Source of the DNA: BAIKAL-G1 sp943370385
GTDB lineage: Bacteria > Cyanobacteriota > Cyanobacteriia > PCC-6307 > Cyanobiaceae
Assembly (NCBI GenBank): GCA_943370385.1
Contig: CALRQT020000004.1
Location: forward strand, 203,976-267,975
DNA length: 64,000 nucleotides
Reading direction: 5' to 3'
The translations under genes were made by a program, and so were the position numbers. The number at the start of each line of letters is the position of its first letter. The stretch's first letter is position 1. A model generated the notes under the pieces. That model worked only from the letters and a program-made list of their open reading frames with translations, was not told where the DNA came from and did no database searches. Below are positions 27,156-36,220 of the stretch, one piece after another.

Positions 27156-29369
27156 TCAGCCCCTGATATTGCCAAGCGTGGGAGTGCGGAGCAGCCGCAG
27201 GCCATTGGCGATCACGATCAAGCTGGTGCCCATGTCCGCGAAGACCGCCATCCACATCGTGGCGTTCCCGGCCACGGTTAGCACCAGAAACAGGGCCTTG
27301 ATTCCCAGCGCCAGGCCAATGTTCTGGCGCAGGATGGAGAAGGTGCGGCGCGAGAGGGCGATCGTTTCCGGTACACGCATCAGATCGTCGTTCATGATCA
27401 CCACATCGGCCGCTTCGATGGCGATTTGGGTGCCCGCGGCCCCCATCGCAAAACCGATGTCAGCCTGGGCCAGGGCCGGCGCATCGTTGATGCCATCGCC
27501 GACCATGGCCGTGAATCCGTAGCGGGCCTGCAGAGCGGCCACCGCATCGAGCTTGTCCTGGGGCAACAGGTTGCTTTTCACCTGCTCGATGCCGGCCAGG
27601 GCCGCAATCGCGCCGGCGGTGGCTGCGTTGTCACCCGTGAGCATCACCGGTTTGACGCCCAGGGCTCTCAGGGCCGCCATGGCGGCCGCGGAGCTGGGCC
27701 GAACGGTGTCGGCAACAGCGATCAAGGCGAGTACGCCGCTGTCATCCGCGAGCAGGCTGAGCGAGCGACCTTGGCGCTCGTGGACCTGCATCGATGCTTC
27801 CAGTGAGCTGGAGCAGAGCCCCAGCTCCTCGATCCAGCGGTGGTTGGCCAGCATCAGCGGCCGCCCCGCAATCACGCCGCGCACCCCCCTTCCGGGGAGG
27901 GCCTCGAAGGCCTCCACGGCCAGCCGCTCGCCATCAAGGCCTGCGGCCATGGCCCGCGACACGGGATGGTCGGAGCGCTCCGCCAGGCTGCTAGCCCACT
28001 GTTTGAGAACGCCAGCGTCTGCCGTTTCTTGCTGAGGGGAAAAGGCCACCAGCTGGGGCTGGCCCAGGGTGATCGTGCCGGTCTTGTCGAGCGCCAGCAC
28101 CTTGATCTTGCGGGCCTCCTCGATGTAGAGGCCGCCTTTGATGATGATGCCGCGACGGGCGGCGGTGGCCAGGCCGCTCACCACCGTGACCGGTGTGGCG
28201 ATCACCAGCGCGCAGGGGCAGGCGATCACCAGCAGCACCAGTGCCTTGTAGATGGCCTGCAGGGGGGTGAACCCCAGCAAGGGCGGCGCCAGCAGGGCAA
28301 CAGCCAGTGCCACCACGAACACCGCCGGGGTGTAGCGGGCCGCGAAGCGATCGACGAAGCGCTGGATCGGAGCACGGGAGGCCTGGGCTTCCTCCACGGC
28401 CTGGATGATGCGCGCCAGGGTGCTCAGCGAGGCAGGTGCCGTCACCTGGATCTCCAGGGCGCCGCCCTGGTTGATCGTGCCCGCAAACACTTCATCACCA
28501 GGGCCTTTGTCGACCGGCAGGCTTTCGCCGGTGATCGGGGCCTGGTTGATCGCACTCTCGCCGGAAAGCACCGTGCCATCAAGCGGCAGGCGCTCGCCCG
28601 GGCGGACACGCACCACATCTCCGATGGCCACAGCACTGGCGGAGACGCGTTGCCAGCGGCCATCGCTCTGGCGGATCTCCGCCTCGTCGGGAGCCAGGGC
28701 CATCAGGCTGGTGATCGCCTGGCGGGCCCGCTGCACCGCCCGCGCTTCGATCGCCTCGGCCACGGCATAGAGCGCCATCACCATGGCGGCTTCCGGGAAG
28801 CGGCCGATCAGGAAGGCGCCCGTGACCGCCACGCTCATCAGCGCATTGATGTTGAGCCGGCCCTGGCGCAGGGCCGCGAGGCCCTTGCGAAACACGGAGA
28901 AGCCCGCCAGGGCGATGGCGGCGATGGCGATCCCGATCTCAAGCAGCTCATGACCCGGGAAGGCGGGAACGACCAGATGCAGCAGCTCCGCTGTGATCGC
29001 CAGCGCCAGGGAGCCCGCCAGGCGGAGCCGTTCAAGGCGCCGTTCGGCGCGGGTCTGGGCGGCGGACGGCCGCTGATCGGGGCTGATCGGCTCCGGGGTG
29101 AATCCCAGCCGGCGGATTGCGGCAAGGGCGGAGTTGAGCGCTGCTGCTTCGGCATCGATCGCCAGAACGCGCTCGGCCAGCAGGAACCGCAGGCTGCGGA
29201 TGCCGTCAACACCTGAGAGGGCATGCCGGATCTCGCCTTCCTCCGTGGCGCAATCCATCGCGCTGATCCGAAACAGCGCTTCTCTGCCGCTTGCCGGCTC
29301 CGGCTGCGGCGCCGTGGTGGCTCCGGCCTTCTGCCCGCTGGTTCTACTGCTGCAGCAATGTTCCGCCAT
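27156..29369 (-). CDS. zntA: Zn/Cd/Pb P-type ATPase (ZntA/CadA-like)
   Basis: This P1B-type efflux ATPase has 737 residues. It has an N-terminal heavy-metal domain with MDCATEEGEI, in which one Cys of the usual CxxC is replaced. Then come TGES, the membrane CPC motif (VIACPCALVIATPVTV), the phosphorylation site DKTGT, an SDHPVSRAM HP motif and GDGINDAPAL. The CPC context and the last helix fit the Zn/Cd/Pb group rather than the copper group. It has its own CadR-type promoter 14 bases upstream of the expected start. Confidence 0.95.
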   Translation of the reverse strand: MAEHCCSSRTSGQKAGATTAPQPEPASGREALFRISAMDCATEEGEIRHALSGVDGIRSLRFLLAERVLAIDAEAAALNSALAAIRRLGFTPEPISPDQRPSAAQTRAERRLERLRLAGSLALAITAELLHLVVPAFPGHELLEIGIAIAAIALAGFSVFRKGLAALRQGRLNINALMSVAVTGAFLIGRFPEAAMVMALYAVAEAIEARAVQRARQAITSLMALAPDEAEIRQSDGRWQRVSASAVAIGDVVRVRPGERLPLDGTVLSGESAINQAPITGESLPVDKGPGDEVFAGTINQGGALEIQVTAPASLSTLARIIQAVEEAQASRAPIQRFVDRFAARYTPAVFVVALAVALLAPPLLGFTPLQAIYKALVLLVIACPCALVIATPVTVVSGLATAARRGIIIKGGLYIEEARKIKVLALDKTGTITLGQPQLVAFSPQQETADAGVLKQWASSLAERSDHPVSRAMAAGLDGERLAVEAFEALPGRGVRGVIAGRPLMLANHRWIEELGLCSSSLEASMQVHERQGRSLSLLADDSGVLALIAVADTVRPSSAAAMAALRALGVKPVMLTGDNAATAGAIAALAGIEQVKSNLLPQDKLDAVAALQARYGFTAMVGDGINDAPALAQADIGFAMGAAGTQIAIEAADVVIMNDDLMRVPETIALSRRTFSILRQNIGLALGIKALFLVLTVAGNATMWMAVFADMGTSLIVIANGLRLLRTPTLGNIRG

Positions 29370-29389
29370 GGTCCTGTCATCCAGACCCC

Positions 29390-29420
29390 AGCAAACAGCC
29401 TGTAGTCACTTCAGGGTCAA
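29390..29420 (-). promoter_or_regulatory. CadR-type MerR operator/promoter of the P-ATPase gene
   Basis: On the minus strand TTGACC (29420-29415) is followed after 19 bases by a weak TTTGCT. The spacer has the dyad CCTGAAGT-G-ACTACAGG. It shares TTGACCCTGAAG, ACT and CAGGCT with the site before the VKOR gene. The predicted start point, about 29,383, lies 14 bases upstream of the ATG at 29369. Confidence 0.75.
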
Positions 29421-29456
29421 GGGTCTTGGCGGCACCTAGTGCCCGCAGGCTGTTGA

Positions 29457-29867
29457 TCAACGCAGCTGGGGACACTCCTGATCCTGCATCTGCTGCATCA
29501 GCCCATCGGCTTGCCGGGCCAGCTTGGCTCCAGCCGCCGTGTAGAACCTGAACTGCTGGATGTTGACGTAGAAAACCCGCCGGCTGCGCAGCAGCTGTTC
29601 TTCCGCCTTGCGGCGGCACTCGATCAGGGCCTGGTAGTCGATGGTCGTCTCGTTGTGGTCGTTGGCATTGGCCCCATCGGCCTGCTGGCTGAGGACAGGG
29701 CAGATCCGTTCGCGGGTGGTGCGAACCAGGGCGATTTCGGCCTTCATGGCCTGCTCGGCCAGGGCATTGCGTTGCTCCAGCAGGTTCCGGCACGCCTCCA
29801 CTTCAGCCGCCATCACCGGAGCTGTCAGCCAGCAGCAGGCCAGCGAGAGGGTCAGGACGTGGCGCAT
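29457..29867 (-). CDS. Exported Cys-containing protein
   Basis: A 136-residue protein with a signal peptide (MRHVLTLSLACCWLTAPVMAA). The mature part is helical, with four well-spaced cysteines (VEACRNLL, RICPVL, IECRRK, QECPQL), suggesting two disulfides, perhaps made with the VKOR protein. It follows the multicopper oxidase by about 70 bases on the same strand. No family recognised; a periplasmic metal-stress role is inferred only from context. Confidence 0.7.
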   Translation of the reverse strand: MRHVLTLSLACCWLTAPVMAAEVEACRNLLEQRNALAEQAMKAEIALVRTTRERICPVLSQQADGANANDHNETTIDYQALIECRRKAEEQLLRSRRVFYVNIQQFRFYTAAGAKLARQADGLMQQMQDQECPQLR

Positions 29868-29940
29868 TCACGGATCAATTCGAGTCCTGTGTCTTTGGCG
29901 GCTATGGGCGTGATCATCATGGGCAGCGTCAGACCATCCA

Positions 29941-31425
29941 CTACTCGATCTGCAGCACCCCCATCAGCCCCAGATCCTCGTGGTCGAGGTTGTGACAGTG
30001 ATAGACGGTGCGCCCCGGGAAATCCCTGAATGTGACGCGGATCCGCACCTCTTCGCCCGCTTTCACCAGCACGGTGTCTTTCCAGCGTCGCTGAGATTCA
30101 GGACGACCCGCGCGGCTGATCACCTGGAAGGGATTGACGTGCAAGTGGAAGGGGTGATCCATCACGTCGTCGTTGACGATCAGCCAGTCTTCCGTGCTCC
30201 CGAGGGCAACCCGAGTGTCGATGCGATCGGGTTCGAAGGCCTGGCCATTGATCTGAAATCCCATGCCCATGCCGCCCATGGCCATGCCGCCTCCGCCCAT
30301 GGCGCCCATGTCGTGCTTCATCCCACCCATGCCCGTTCCCATGGCATGGGCCATGACGAAACGGCGGGTGCGCTCCGGCTTCGGCAGGGCCGGCACAGGG
30401 ATCAGGGCCTTCGGCAGAGGTAGTGGTGGCACCGTTCCGGCGTAGCTGAGGGTGGCCAGGGTCCGGGGAGCGTCCTCAGCGGCGGCCATCCCCATGTGGC
30501 CACTGCGCTGGTAGGGCAGGTTGAGCAGCCTGTAGCTGCCTGGGGTCTGGTTGCCTTGCACCAGCACATCGGCCCGCTCGCCGGGGGCCAGAAGCAGCTC
30601 ATCGAGAGGCTCTGGGGTGGCGATCGCGCCGCCATCGGTGGCGATCAGAACCAGTGAGTGGCCCTCGAGGGCCAGGCGGTACATCCGTGCATTGGAGGCA
30701 TTGAGCAGGCGCAGCCGCAGCAGGCCGCCGCTGGGAATTGCCAGGCCTGGGTTGATCGCCCCGTTGACCGTCAGCAGGGGGCCTTCCCGGCCGAGCATGC
30801 GCCCCACGCCCATGGCGGCTTCCTGACCGGAGGCGCTGGCGAAATCCTTGAGCACCAGCACGGTTTCTTTGGCGGCCGCCACTTCCGGAATCCTGTCCAG
30901 ATCGCCGCGTACCACCAGGGCGCTGCTGAGGCCGCCAAACACCTGATCGGCCGAGAGTCCGTGCTGGTGGGGGTGGACGTAGAACAGGCCGGCCGGGTGG
31001 TCTTTGGCGAGCGTGAACTCATAGTCGAAGGAGCCACCGGGCGGCACGCTCAAGAAGACGTTGTCGGCCGTGCCGGTGGGGGGGATGTGGAGCCCGTGGA
31101 AGTGGAGATTGGTGGGTTGCTTGAGTTCATTGCGCAGTCGCAGCCGCACCCGATCGCCGGCGTTCACCTCCAGCAGCGGACCGGGTGAGCGGCCGTTGTA
31201 GGTGAGCAGCTCGGCGGGGCCACCCGGAAGGCTTCCCCGCGTGGCCTGGGCCACCAGCTCCAGATCGGCCACGCCGCCACGGGAGGCCAGCCGCGCCGCA
31301 CCGGCCGGCTGGGCCCGGGCGGCGGAGCGCTGCAGCCGGTCCCAGAGAAGTGGGCCGACCACGGCCGTGCCGAGGCCGGCGAGCCCAAGTCCGAGTACCT
31401 GCCGTCGCCGAAGTGGAGTGGTCAT
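29941..31425 (-). CDS. Tat-exported multicopper oxidase (CueO-like)
   Basis: A periplasmic multicopper oxidase, probably oxidising Cu(I). The Tat signal is TPLRRRQVLGLGLAGL. The copper ligands are in HFHGLHIP, HPHQHG, HPFHLHVNPF and HCHNLDHEDLGLM, so all four copper sites look intact. A Met/Gly-rich loop (about residues 355-385, MGTGMGGMKHDMGAMGG) resembles the CueO methionine-rich insert. It starts ten bases after the DUF411 stop, so the two form one operon from a copper-type MerR promoter. Confidence 0.93.
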   Translation of the reverse strand: MTTPLRRRQVLGLGLAGLGTAVVGPLLWDRLQRSAARAQPAGAARLASRGGVADLELVAQATRGSLPGGPAELLTYNGRSPGPLLEVNAGDRVRLRLRNELKQPTNLHFHGLHIPPTGTADNVFLSVPPGGSFDYEFTLAKDHPAGLFYVHPHQHGLSADQVFGGLSSALVVRGDLDRIPEVAAAKETVLVLKDFASASGQEAAMGVGRMLGREGPLLTVNGAINPGLAIPSGGLLRLRLLNASNARMYRLALEGHSLVLIATDGGAIATPEPLDELLLAPGERADVLVQGNQTPGSYRLLNLPYQRSGHMGMAAAEDAPRTLATLSYAGTVPPLPLPKALIPVPALPKPERTRRFVMAHAMGTGMGGMKHDMGAMGGGGMAMGGMGMGFQINGQAFEPDRIDTRVALGSTEDWLIVNDDVMDHPFHLHVNPFQVISRAGRPESQRRWKDTVLVKAGEEVRIRVTFRDFPGRTVYHCHNLDHEDLGLMGVLQIE

Positions 31426-31435
31426 GGTTGGGTTC

Positions 31436-31933
31436 TCATTTGGCGTGCTGGGAGAAGCTGCTGATGGCTCCGGTCCGCGTGAAGGCCATCACCGTGAACG
31501 CCTCTTTGCCGTAGGCCGATTCCATGCCTGGGGAGCCCAGGGGCATCCCCGGAAGGGCGAGGCCCGCCAGGGGCGGCCGTTTCTGCAGCAGCCGTTTCAC
31601 ATCAGCAGCAGGGACGTGACCCTCAAGGGCAAAACCGGCCACTTCGGCGGTGTGGCACGAGGCCAGGCGGGCGGGGACCCCCAGGCGTCGCTTGATCACG
31701 GCGACATCGGCCACCACGACATCGCGCACGGCGAAGCCATTGGCGCGCATGTGCTGCACCCAGCCCTTGCAGCACCCGCAGCTGGCGGATCGATAGGAGG
31801 TGACCGGCATCAGGGCTGGAGCACTGGCGCGTGCCGCGAGCGACCCGCCCCCTGAGACAACGGCAGCAACAGCGCCGACCCCCAGCAGCAGGTCCAGGAA
31901 CCGCGAATGACCGCGGCTTGATGTCGAGTTCAT
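31436..31933 (-). CDS. DUF411 metal-binding protein
   Basis: DUF411 proteins are periplasmic proteins linked with copper resistance. This 165-residue protein has an N-terminal membrane/signal segment (about residues 12-35). It then has SYRSASCGCCKGWVQHMRANG, the family CxCC motif, and the conserved SCHTAEVAGFALEGHVP, plus LPGMPLGSPGME. It is first in the operon with the multicopper oxidase, behind a copper-type MerR operator, and divergent from a DUF305 gene. Confidence 0.92.
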   Translation of the reverse strand: MNSTSSRGHSRFLDLLLGVGAVAAVVSGGGSLAARASAPALMPVTSYRSASCGCCKGWVQHMRANGFAVRDVVVADVAVIKRRLGVPARLASCHTAEVAGFALEGHVPAADVKRLLQKRPPLAGLALPGMPLGSPGMESAYGKEAFTVMAFTRTGAISSFSQHAK

Positions 31934-31957
31934 GGCCTCTGATGCGGGGATGTCTCA

Positions 31958-31989
31958 ACCGTAGAGCCTCCACTCAGGTGGAGAGTCAA
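31958..31989 (-). promoter_or_regulatory. Copper-type MerR operator A (DUF411-oxidase operon)
   Basis: On the minus strand, TTGACTCTCC, eight bases, then GGAG define a dyad within a long-spaced promoter, with CTCTACGGT at the -10. It shares its fixed bases and eight-base gap with sites at 32,050 and 37,846. The start point would be about 31,951, 18 bases before the ATG. Confidence 0.75.
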
Positions 31990-32049
31990 GCCCGTGATGA
32001 CCGGCATCAACCGGCATCGACCGGCTCAGATTTGCTGCGCCCTTGGCCC

Positions 32050-32080
32050 TTGACTCTCCTGTCAAGGGGAGACCATACCG
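32050..32080 (+). promoter_or_regulatory. Copper-type MerR operator B (DUF305-copper ATPase operon)
   Basis: TTGACTCTCC, eight bases, then GGAGAC with CATACCG at the -10 position. The site is divergent from operator A, 60 bases away, so one regulator can fire both operons. The TAGGAGG at 32,082-32,088 would overlap the predicted start point, so it may not act as a ribosome site. Confidence 0.75.
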
Positions 32081-32103
32081 TTAGGAGGTCTCACCTTGCC
32101 GCC

Positions 32104-32841
32104 ATGTACCCATTCCGCTTCACCGCCACCCTGATCGGTCTGGCCTCTGCCCTCACCGTTGCGGCTCCTGCCCTGGCCCAGATGCCCGGTGGCATGAATC
32201 ACGAAGGGCACCAGGGCATGCCAGGGATGATGAACATGCCTGGGATGTCTGCTCCGGCCGGATCCGCCCCGGCCCATGCCGCCCACGCCCACGACGTGGG
32301 CCCGGCCGGTGCCACCTACGACCTGCGCTTCATCGACGGCATGGTGCAGCACCACACCGGCGCCCTTCGGATGAGCGAATTCGTCTTCAACATCGGCCAG
32401 CCCGGCGTGGGAGCGCTCGGCAAAACGATCTGGCGCGACCAGGCCAACGAGATCCGGGCCATGGGCCTCTGGCGCAAGGCCTGGTACCCCCAGGCACCCG
32501 TTTACCCCGTGTCCCTGGCCTCCGGAGGCGATCCCAACAGCCTCAGCGGCCTCACCCGCATGAGCCAGGCCCAGATCGATGGCATGCGGATGATGGGCGA
32601 ACTCCCCACCAAGGACAACCGGGTGGTGTGGTTCTTGGAGGGCATGCTCGAGCACCACGGCGGGGCGCTGATGATGGCCCACGACGCCCTGGCCAAGAGC
32701 ACCAACCCCACGATCCGACGCTTCGCGCGAGGGGTGATCGTGGCCCAGCGCGCCGAGATCATCGAACTGCGCAGGATGCTGGCGGTGGAGGGCTTGCGCA
32801 AGCCGGAGTACAGCAAATACGACGCTCTTTTTCGTCTTTGA
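32104..32841 (+). CDS. DUF305 exported protein
   Basis: This 245-residue exported protein has a signal peptide ending APALAQ, then a Met/His-rich stretch (MPGGMNHEGHQGMPGM) able to bind copper. The DUF305 ferritin-like core has two FIDGMVQHHTGALRM and FLEGMLEHHGGALMM repeats, the HHxGA/H motifs of the family. It opens the operon with the copper ATPase and is preceded by a copper-type operator. ATG 32104 is chosen for the signal peptide. Confidence 0.9.
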   Translation: MYPFRFTATLIGLASALTVAAPALAQMPGGMNHEGHQGMPGMMNMPGMSAPAGSAPAHAAHAHDVGPAGATYDLRFIDGMVQHHTGALRMSEFVFNIGQPGVGALGKTIWRDQANEIRAMGLWRKAWYPQAPVYPVSLASGGDPNSLSGLTRMSQAQIDGMRMMGELPTKDNRVVWFLEGMLEHHGGALMMAHDALAKSTNPTIRRFARGVIVAQRAEIIELRRMLAVEGLRKPEYSKYDALFRL

Positions 32842-32893
32842 GCGAAAACCTGGGTAGATCTTTCCTAACTAGCCCCACCGATCAGGAGCAGCC

Positions 32894-35095
32894 ATGATGA
32901 ACGCGGCGACAATCACCCAGACCCCTGGCCATTCCCACGGGAAGCCCGGAAGCCACGGCCCGCCGCCCACCGGCGGCGGCAAGGGAATGGCCAAGGATCC
33001 GATCTGCGGCATGGTGGTTCCCAAGGCCACAGCCCTCAGCGCCCAGCGCGGCGGCCGCGACTACTACTTCTGCAGCCAGACCTGCCTGCAGACCTTCCAG
33101 AATCCCGACCGCGAATTGCGCGTCATGCGCCGCCGGGTGGGCTTCGTGATCGGCGGGGTGCTGGCGCTGGCGCTGTTCCGGGCCGGAGCCTTCATCGCCC
33201 TGGCGGCCGGCATCAGCCTGGTGTCCTGGGTGCCGCTGCCGGCACTGCCCTGGATGAGCTGGGGGAAGTGGCTGTTCGTGCTTGCCACTCCGGTGCAGTT
33301 CATCGGTGGCTGGTCGTTCTACACCGGCGCCTGGGCGGCCCTCAAGCGCCGCGCCCTCAACATGGATGTGCTGATCGCCCTGGGCACCTCCGTCGCCTAC
33401 TTCTACAGCGTGGTGGTGGTCTTCGCGCCCACCTGGCTTCCGGTTGGCGTCAATGAACGGGACGTCTATTTCGAAGTCTCGGCGGTGGTGATCGCCTTCG
33501 TGCTGATGGGCAAATACATGGAGGAGATCATCAAGAAACGCTCCTCTGCCGCCGTGCGCAAGTTGCTCGATCTTCAGCCCGCCACGGCCACGGTGATCCG
33601 CGACGGCATGGAGATGACCGTGCCCGCCGATGCCATCGACACCGGCGAGACGGTGCTGGTGCGCCCGGGCGAGAAGATCCCCGCCGATGGGGTGGTGCTG
33701 GAGGGCAGCTCCTCGGTGGACGAATCCTTGCTCACCGGTGAATCCCTGCCAGTGGCCAAACAGGCCGGTGCCGAACTCATCGGCGGCACCGTGAATGGCA
33801 ATGGCCTGCTCCGTTTTCAGGCCAGCCGGGTGGGATCCGACACCGCCCTGGCCCAGATCGTTCGCATCGTGGAGGAGGCCCAGGCCAGCACGGCCAGCGT
33901 GCAGCGCCTGGCCGATCAGGTCACGGGCTGGTTTGTTCCAGCCGCGGTGCTGATCGCCTTCGCGGCGTTTGCCCTCTGGACCCTGGCGGGCCAGTTCAGC
34001 AGTGGTCTGCTGGCCTTCATCGCCGTGCTGGTGATTTCCTGCCCCTGTGCCCTGGGCATCGCCACCCCAGCGGCCCTGATGGTGGGGGTGGGCAAGGGCG
34101 CGGAGCAGGGCATCCTGATCCGCAGCGGCGAGGTGCTGGAGCGGGCTGAGAAGCTCACCACCGTGGTCTTCGACAAGACAGGCACGCTCACCTTGGGCAA
34201 GCCGGTGCTCACCGATCTGGAGCCCCTGGCAAGCCAGTCGGAGCAGGAGGTGCTTCAGCTCGCAGGGTCCCTGGAGCACGGCTCCGAACATCCCCTGGCA
34301 GCGGCAATTGCCGAGGCCGTTGCAGCGCGCCATCTGGAGCTGCTGCCGCTGAAGCAGTTTGAGGCCCAGGTGGGCGAGGGCATCACCGCCAAAGAGGGCG
34401 GGGACGTCGTCTGGTTCGGCAACCGTTCCCTGGCAAGCCGCTTCCTGCCTCGGCTTCCCGAGCCTGTGGAAGGCCAGCTCGCTGGGCTCGAGGCCCAGGG
34501 GAAAACGGCCATGTTGCTGGGGCGCGCCGATCAGATCCTGGGGGTGATCGCCGTCGCTGACACGGTCAGGCCCGAGGCCGAGCAGGCCGTGGCCCTGCTG
34601 CGGCGCCGTGGGGTGCGGGTGATCATGCTCAGCGGCGACAACCGCACCACCGCAGAGGCGATTGCCGCCCAGGTGGGGATCACCGAGGTGATCGCCGAGG
34701 TCCGGCCTGCCGACAAGGCCGGAACGATCAAGTCCCTGCAGTTGGATGGGCAGAACGTGGCCATGGTGGGTGATGGCGTCAATGACGCCCCGGCCCTGGC
34801 CACGGCCAACATCGGCATCGCCATCGGCTCGGGATCGGATGTGGCCAAGGAAGCCGGTGACATCATCTTGATGGGCAACGACGTGCGGCTGGTCGTGACC
34901 GCCATCGGCCTGTCGCGGGCCACCATGCGCAAGATCCGCCAGAACCTCTTCTGGGCCTTCATCTACAACGGGATCGGCATCCCGATTGCTGCCCTCGGCT
35001 GGCTGAACCCGATGATCGCCGGGGCGGCCATGGCCCTGAGTTCGCTCTCGGTGATCGTCAACTCGTCGCTGTTGCGTCGCTACCGGGCCGCTTGA
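32894..35095 (+). CDS. copA: Copper P-type ATPase with N-terminal YHS domain
   Basis: This 733-residue P1B ATPase starts with a His/Gly-rich leader, then a YHS metal domain (DPICGMVVPK, YYFCSQTCLQTF) in place of an HMA domain. Motifs follow: TGES, membrane CPC (Cys383 and Cys385), DKTGT (Asp427), SEHPLAAAI and GDGVNDAPAL. The form SCPCALGIATPAALMVGVG and the last helix (MALSSLSVIVNSSLLRR) place it with copper exporters. It follows the DUF305 gene by 52 bases. Confidence 0.95.
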   Translation: MMNAATITQTPGHSHGKPGSHGPPPTGGGKGMAKDPICGMVVPKATALSAQRGGRDYYFCSQTCLQTFQNPDRELRVMRRRVGFVIGGVLALALFRAGAFIALAAGISLVSWVPLPALPWMSWGKWLFVLATPVQFIGGWSFYTGAWAALKRRALNMDVLIALGTSVAYFYSVVVVFAPTWLPVGVNERDVYFEVSAVVIAFVLMGKYMEEIIKKRSSAAVRKLLDLQPATATVIRDGMEMTVPADAIDTGETVLVRPGEKIPADGVVLEGSSSVDESLLTGESLPVAKQAGAELIGGTVNGNGLLRFQASRVGSDTALAQIVRIVEEAQASTASVQRLADQVTGWFVPAAVLIAFAAFALWTLAGQFSSGLLAFIAVLVISCPCALGIATPAALMVGVGKGAEQGILIRSGEVLERAEKLTTVVFDKTGTLTLGKPVLTDLEPLASQSEQEVLQLAGSLEHGSEHPLAAAIAEAVAARHLELLPLKQFEAQVGEGITAKEGGDVVWFGNRSLASRFLPRLPEPVEGQLAGLEAQGKTAMLLGRADQILGVIAVADTVRPEAEQAVALLRRRGVRVIMLSGDNRTTAEAIAAQVGITEVIAEVRPADKAGTIKSLQLDGQNVAMVGDGVNDAPALATANIGIAIGSGSDVAKEAGDIILMGNDVRLVVTAIGLSRATMRKIRQNLFWAFIYNGIGIPIAALGWLNPMIAGAAMALSSLSVIVNSSLLRRYRAA

Positions 35096-35139
35096 TCACC
35101 AGTGCTTTCGTCCGAGTCCGTCCCCTTTAGCGAGATTCG

Positions 35140-35391
35140 ATGGCTGATCCCAACTTCCTGTCCAGCTGGTCACCACGCCGCCGATCCCGGTGGGTGCTCT
35201 ATGGCTTTCTCCTGGTGGCGGCCTTCTACCTGCTGCTGGAGCACACAGCGCACACCATTCCCTTCCTTCCCTTCCTGGTGTTCCTGGCCTGCCCGCTGAT
35301 GCACCTCTTCATGCATGGCGGCCATGGTCATGGCCATCACAGCGCCCCGGAGGGAACGGACTCGCGATCGACCCCTACCCCCAAGTCGTGA
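35140..35391 (+). CDS. DUF2933 small membrane protein
   Basis: An 83-residue protein with one or two hydrophobic segments (WVLYGFLLVAAFYLLLEHTAH and FLPFLVFLACPLMHLFMH) followed by a His-rich HGGHGHGHHS tail. This is the DUF2933 pattern commonly seen beside copper ATPases and isoprenylcysteine methyltransferase-like genes. Its stop shares a base with the next start. Confidence 0.88.
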   Translation: MADPNFLSSWSPRRRSRWVLYGFLLVAAFYLLLEHTAHTIPFLPFLVFLACPLMHLFMHGGHGHGHHSAPEGTDSRSTPTPKS

Positions 35392-36029
35392 TGAACCAAA
35401 GTGACGCCCCGGCCTATGGCCTCTGGGGACTGGCGGTGGTGAATGCCGCTGTTTTCATCTTCTTTGCCTTCAGTTTCTTCAAGCCAAAGACGCCGCGTGA
35501 CTGGCGCAGCTTTGGGGCATTCAGCGCCTTCCTGGTGGCCTTGTTTGCCGAGATGTATGGATTTCCACTGACGATTTACCTCCTCTCCGGCTGGCTTGGG
35601 AGTCGCTATCCATCCGTGAACTGGCTCTCCCATGATGCGGGACACCTATTGGAAACGCTGTTTGGCTGGCGGGTGAATCCGCATTTCGGCCCCTTCCATA
35701 TCGCCAGTTTCGTGCTGATCGCTGGCGGCTTCATGCTCATCGCCAGGGGCTGGGACATGCTTTATGCCGCCCAGCAAAAGCATGAACTGGCGACCACCGG
35801 CATCTACGCGCGTCTGCGTCACCCCCAGTACCTGGGCCTCATTCTGGTGATGACAGGATTCCTTCTGCAATGGCCCACGTTGCTCACCCTGGCGATGTAT
35901 CCAGTGCTTGTGGTGATGTACCTGCGCCTTGCAAAGCAAGAGGAGCGGGAGGCTGTGCGCGAGTTTGGAGATCGCTATCGGGACTATCTTTCGGCTGTGC
36001 CGGGCTTTCTTCCCTGGCGGCATCGGTAA
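35391..36029 (+). CDS. Isoprenylcysteine/phospholipid methyltransferase-family membrane protein
   Basis: This 212-residue multi-pass protein has the C-terminal ICMT-like signature: GIYARLRHPQYLGLILVMTGF, then LRLAKQEEREAVREFGDRYRDYL. Members methylate lipids or prenylcysteines, but those in copper operons have no proven substrate. ATG 35391 overlaps the DUF2933 stop. It is the last clear gene of the operon. Confidence 0.85.
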   Translation: MNQSDAPAYGLWGLAVVNAAVFIFFAFSFFKPKTPRDWRSFGAFSAFLVALFAEMYGFPLTIYLLSGWLGSRYPSVNWLSHDAGHLLETLFGWRVNPHFGPFHIASFVLIAGGFMLIARGWDMLYAAQQKHELATTGIYARLRHPQYLGLILVMTGFLLQWPTLLTLAMYPVLVVMYLRLAKQEEREAVREFGDRYRDYLSAVPGFLPWRHR

Positions 36030-36220
36030 AGGAACTTCACAGAGAAGGATTCATTTCGGCCTGCCCCCGGCTGCCACGGAGATCCAGATGACCAGCCGCA
36101 AAGACACAAGCATTCGGTGGCCAAGTGACACCTGCCATAGAAGAAGCATTGATGCGTGCCTCGACGATCAATGCTGCATGGAATGGCATATCGTTGTCTC
36201 GTATACATTTTAATGGTTAA

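Noticed and set aside
27840..29216. 458-codon plus-strand open frame
   Set aside because: It is antisense to the P-type ATPase gene, rich in Gly, Gln and His, and shows no domain. It is a by-product of GC-rich codon use.
31434..31860. Plus-strand frame over DUF411
   Set aside because: Antisense to a clear DUF411 gene with its family motifs and its own operator.
32882..34333. 483-codon minus-strand open frame
   Set aside because: It is antisense to the copper ATPase and very rich in His, Gly and Gln, as expected for a shadow frame.
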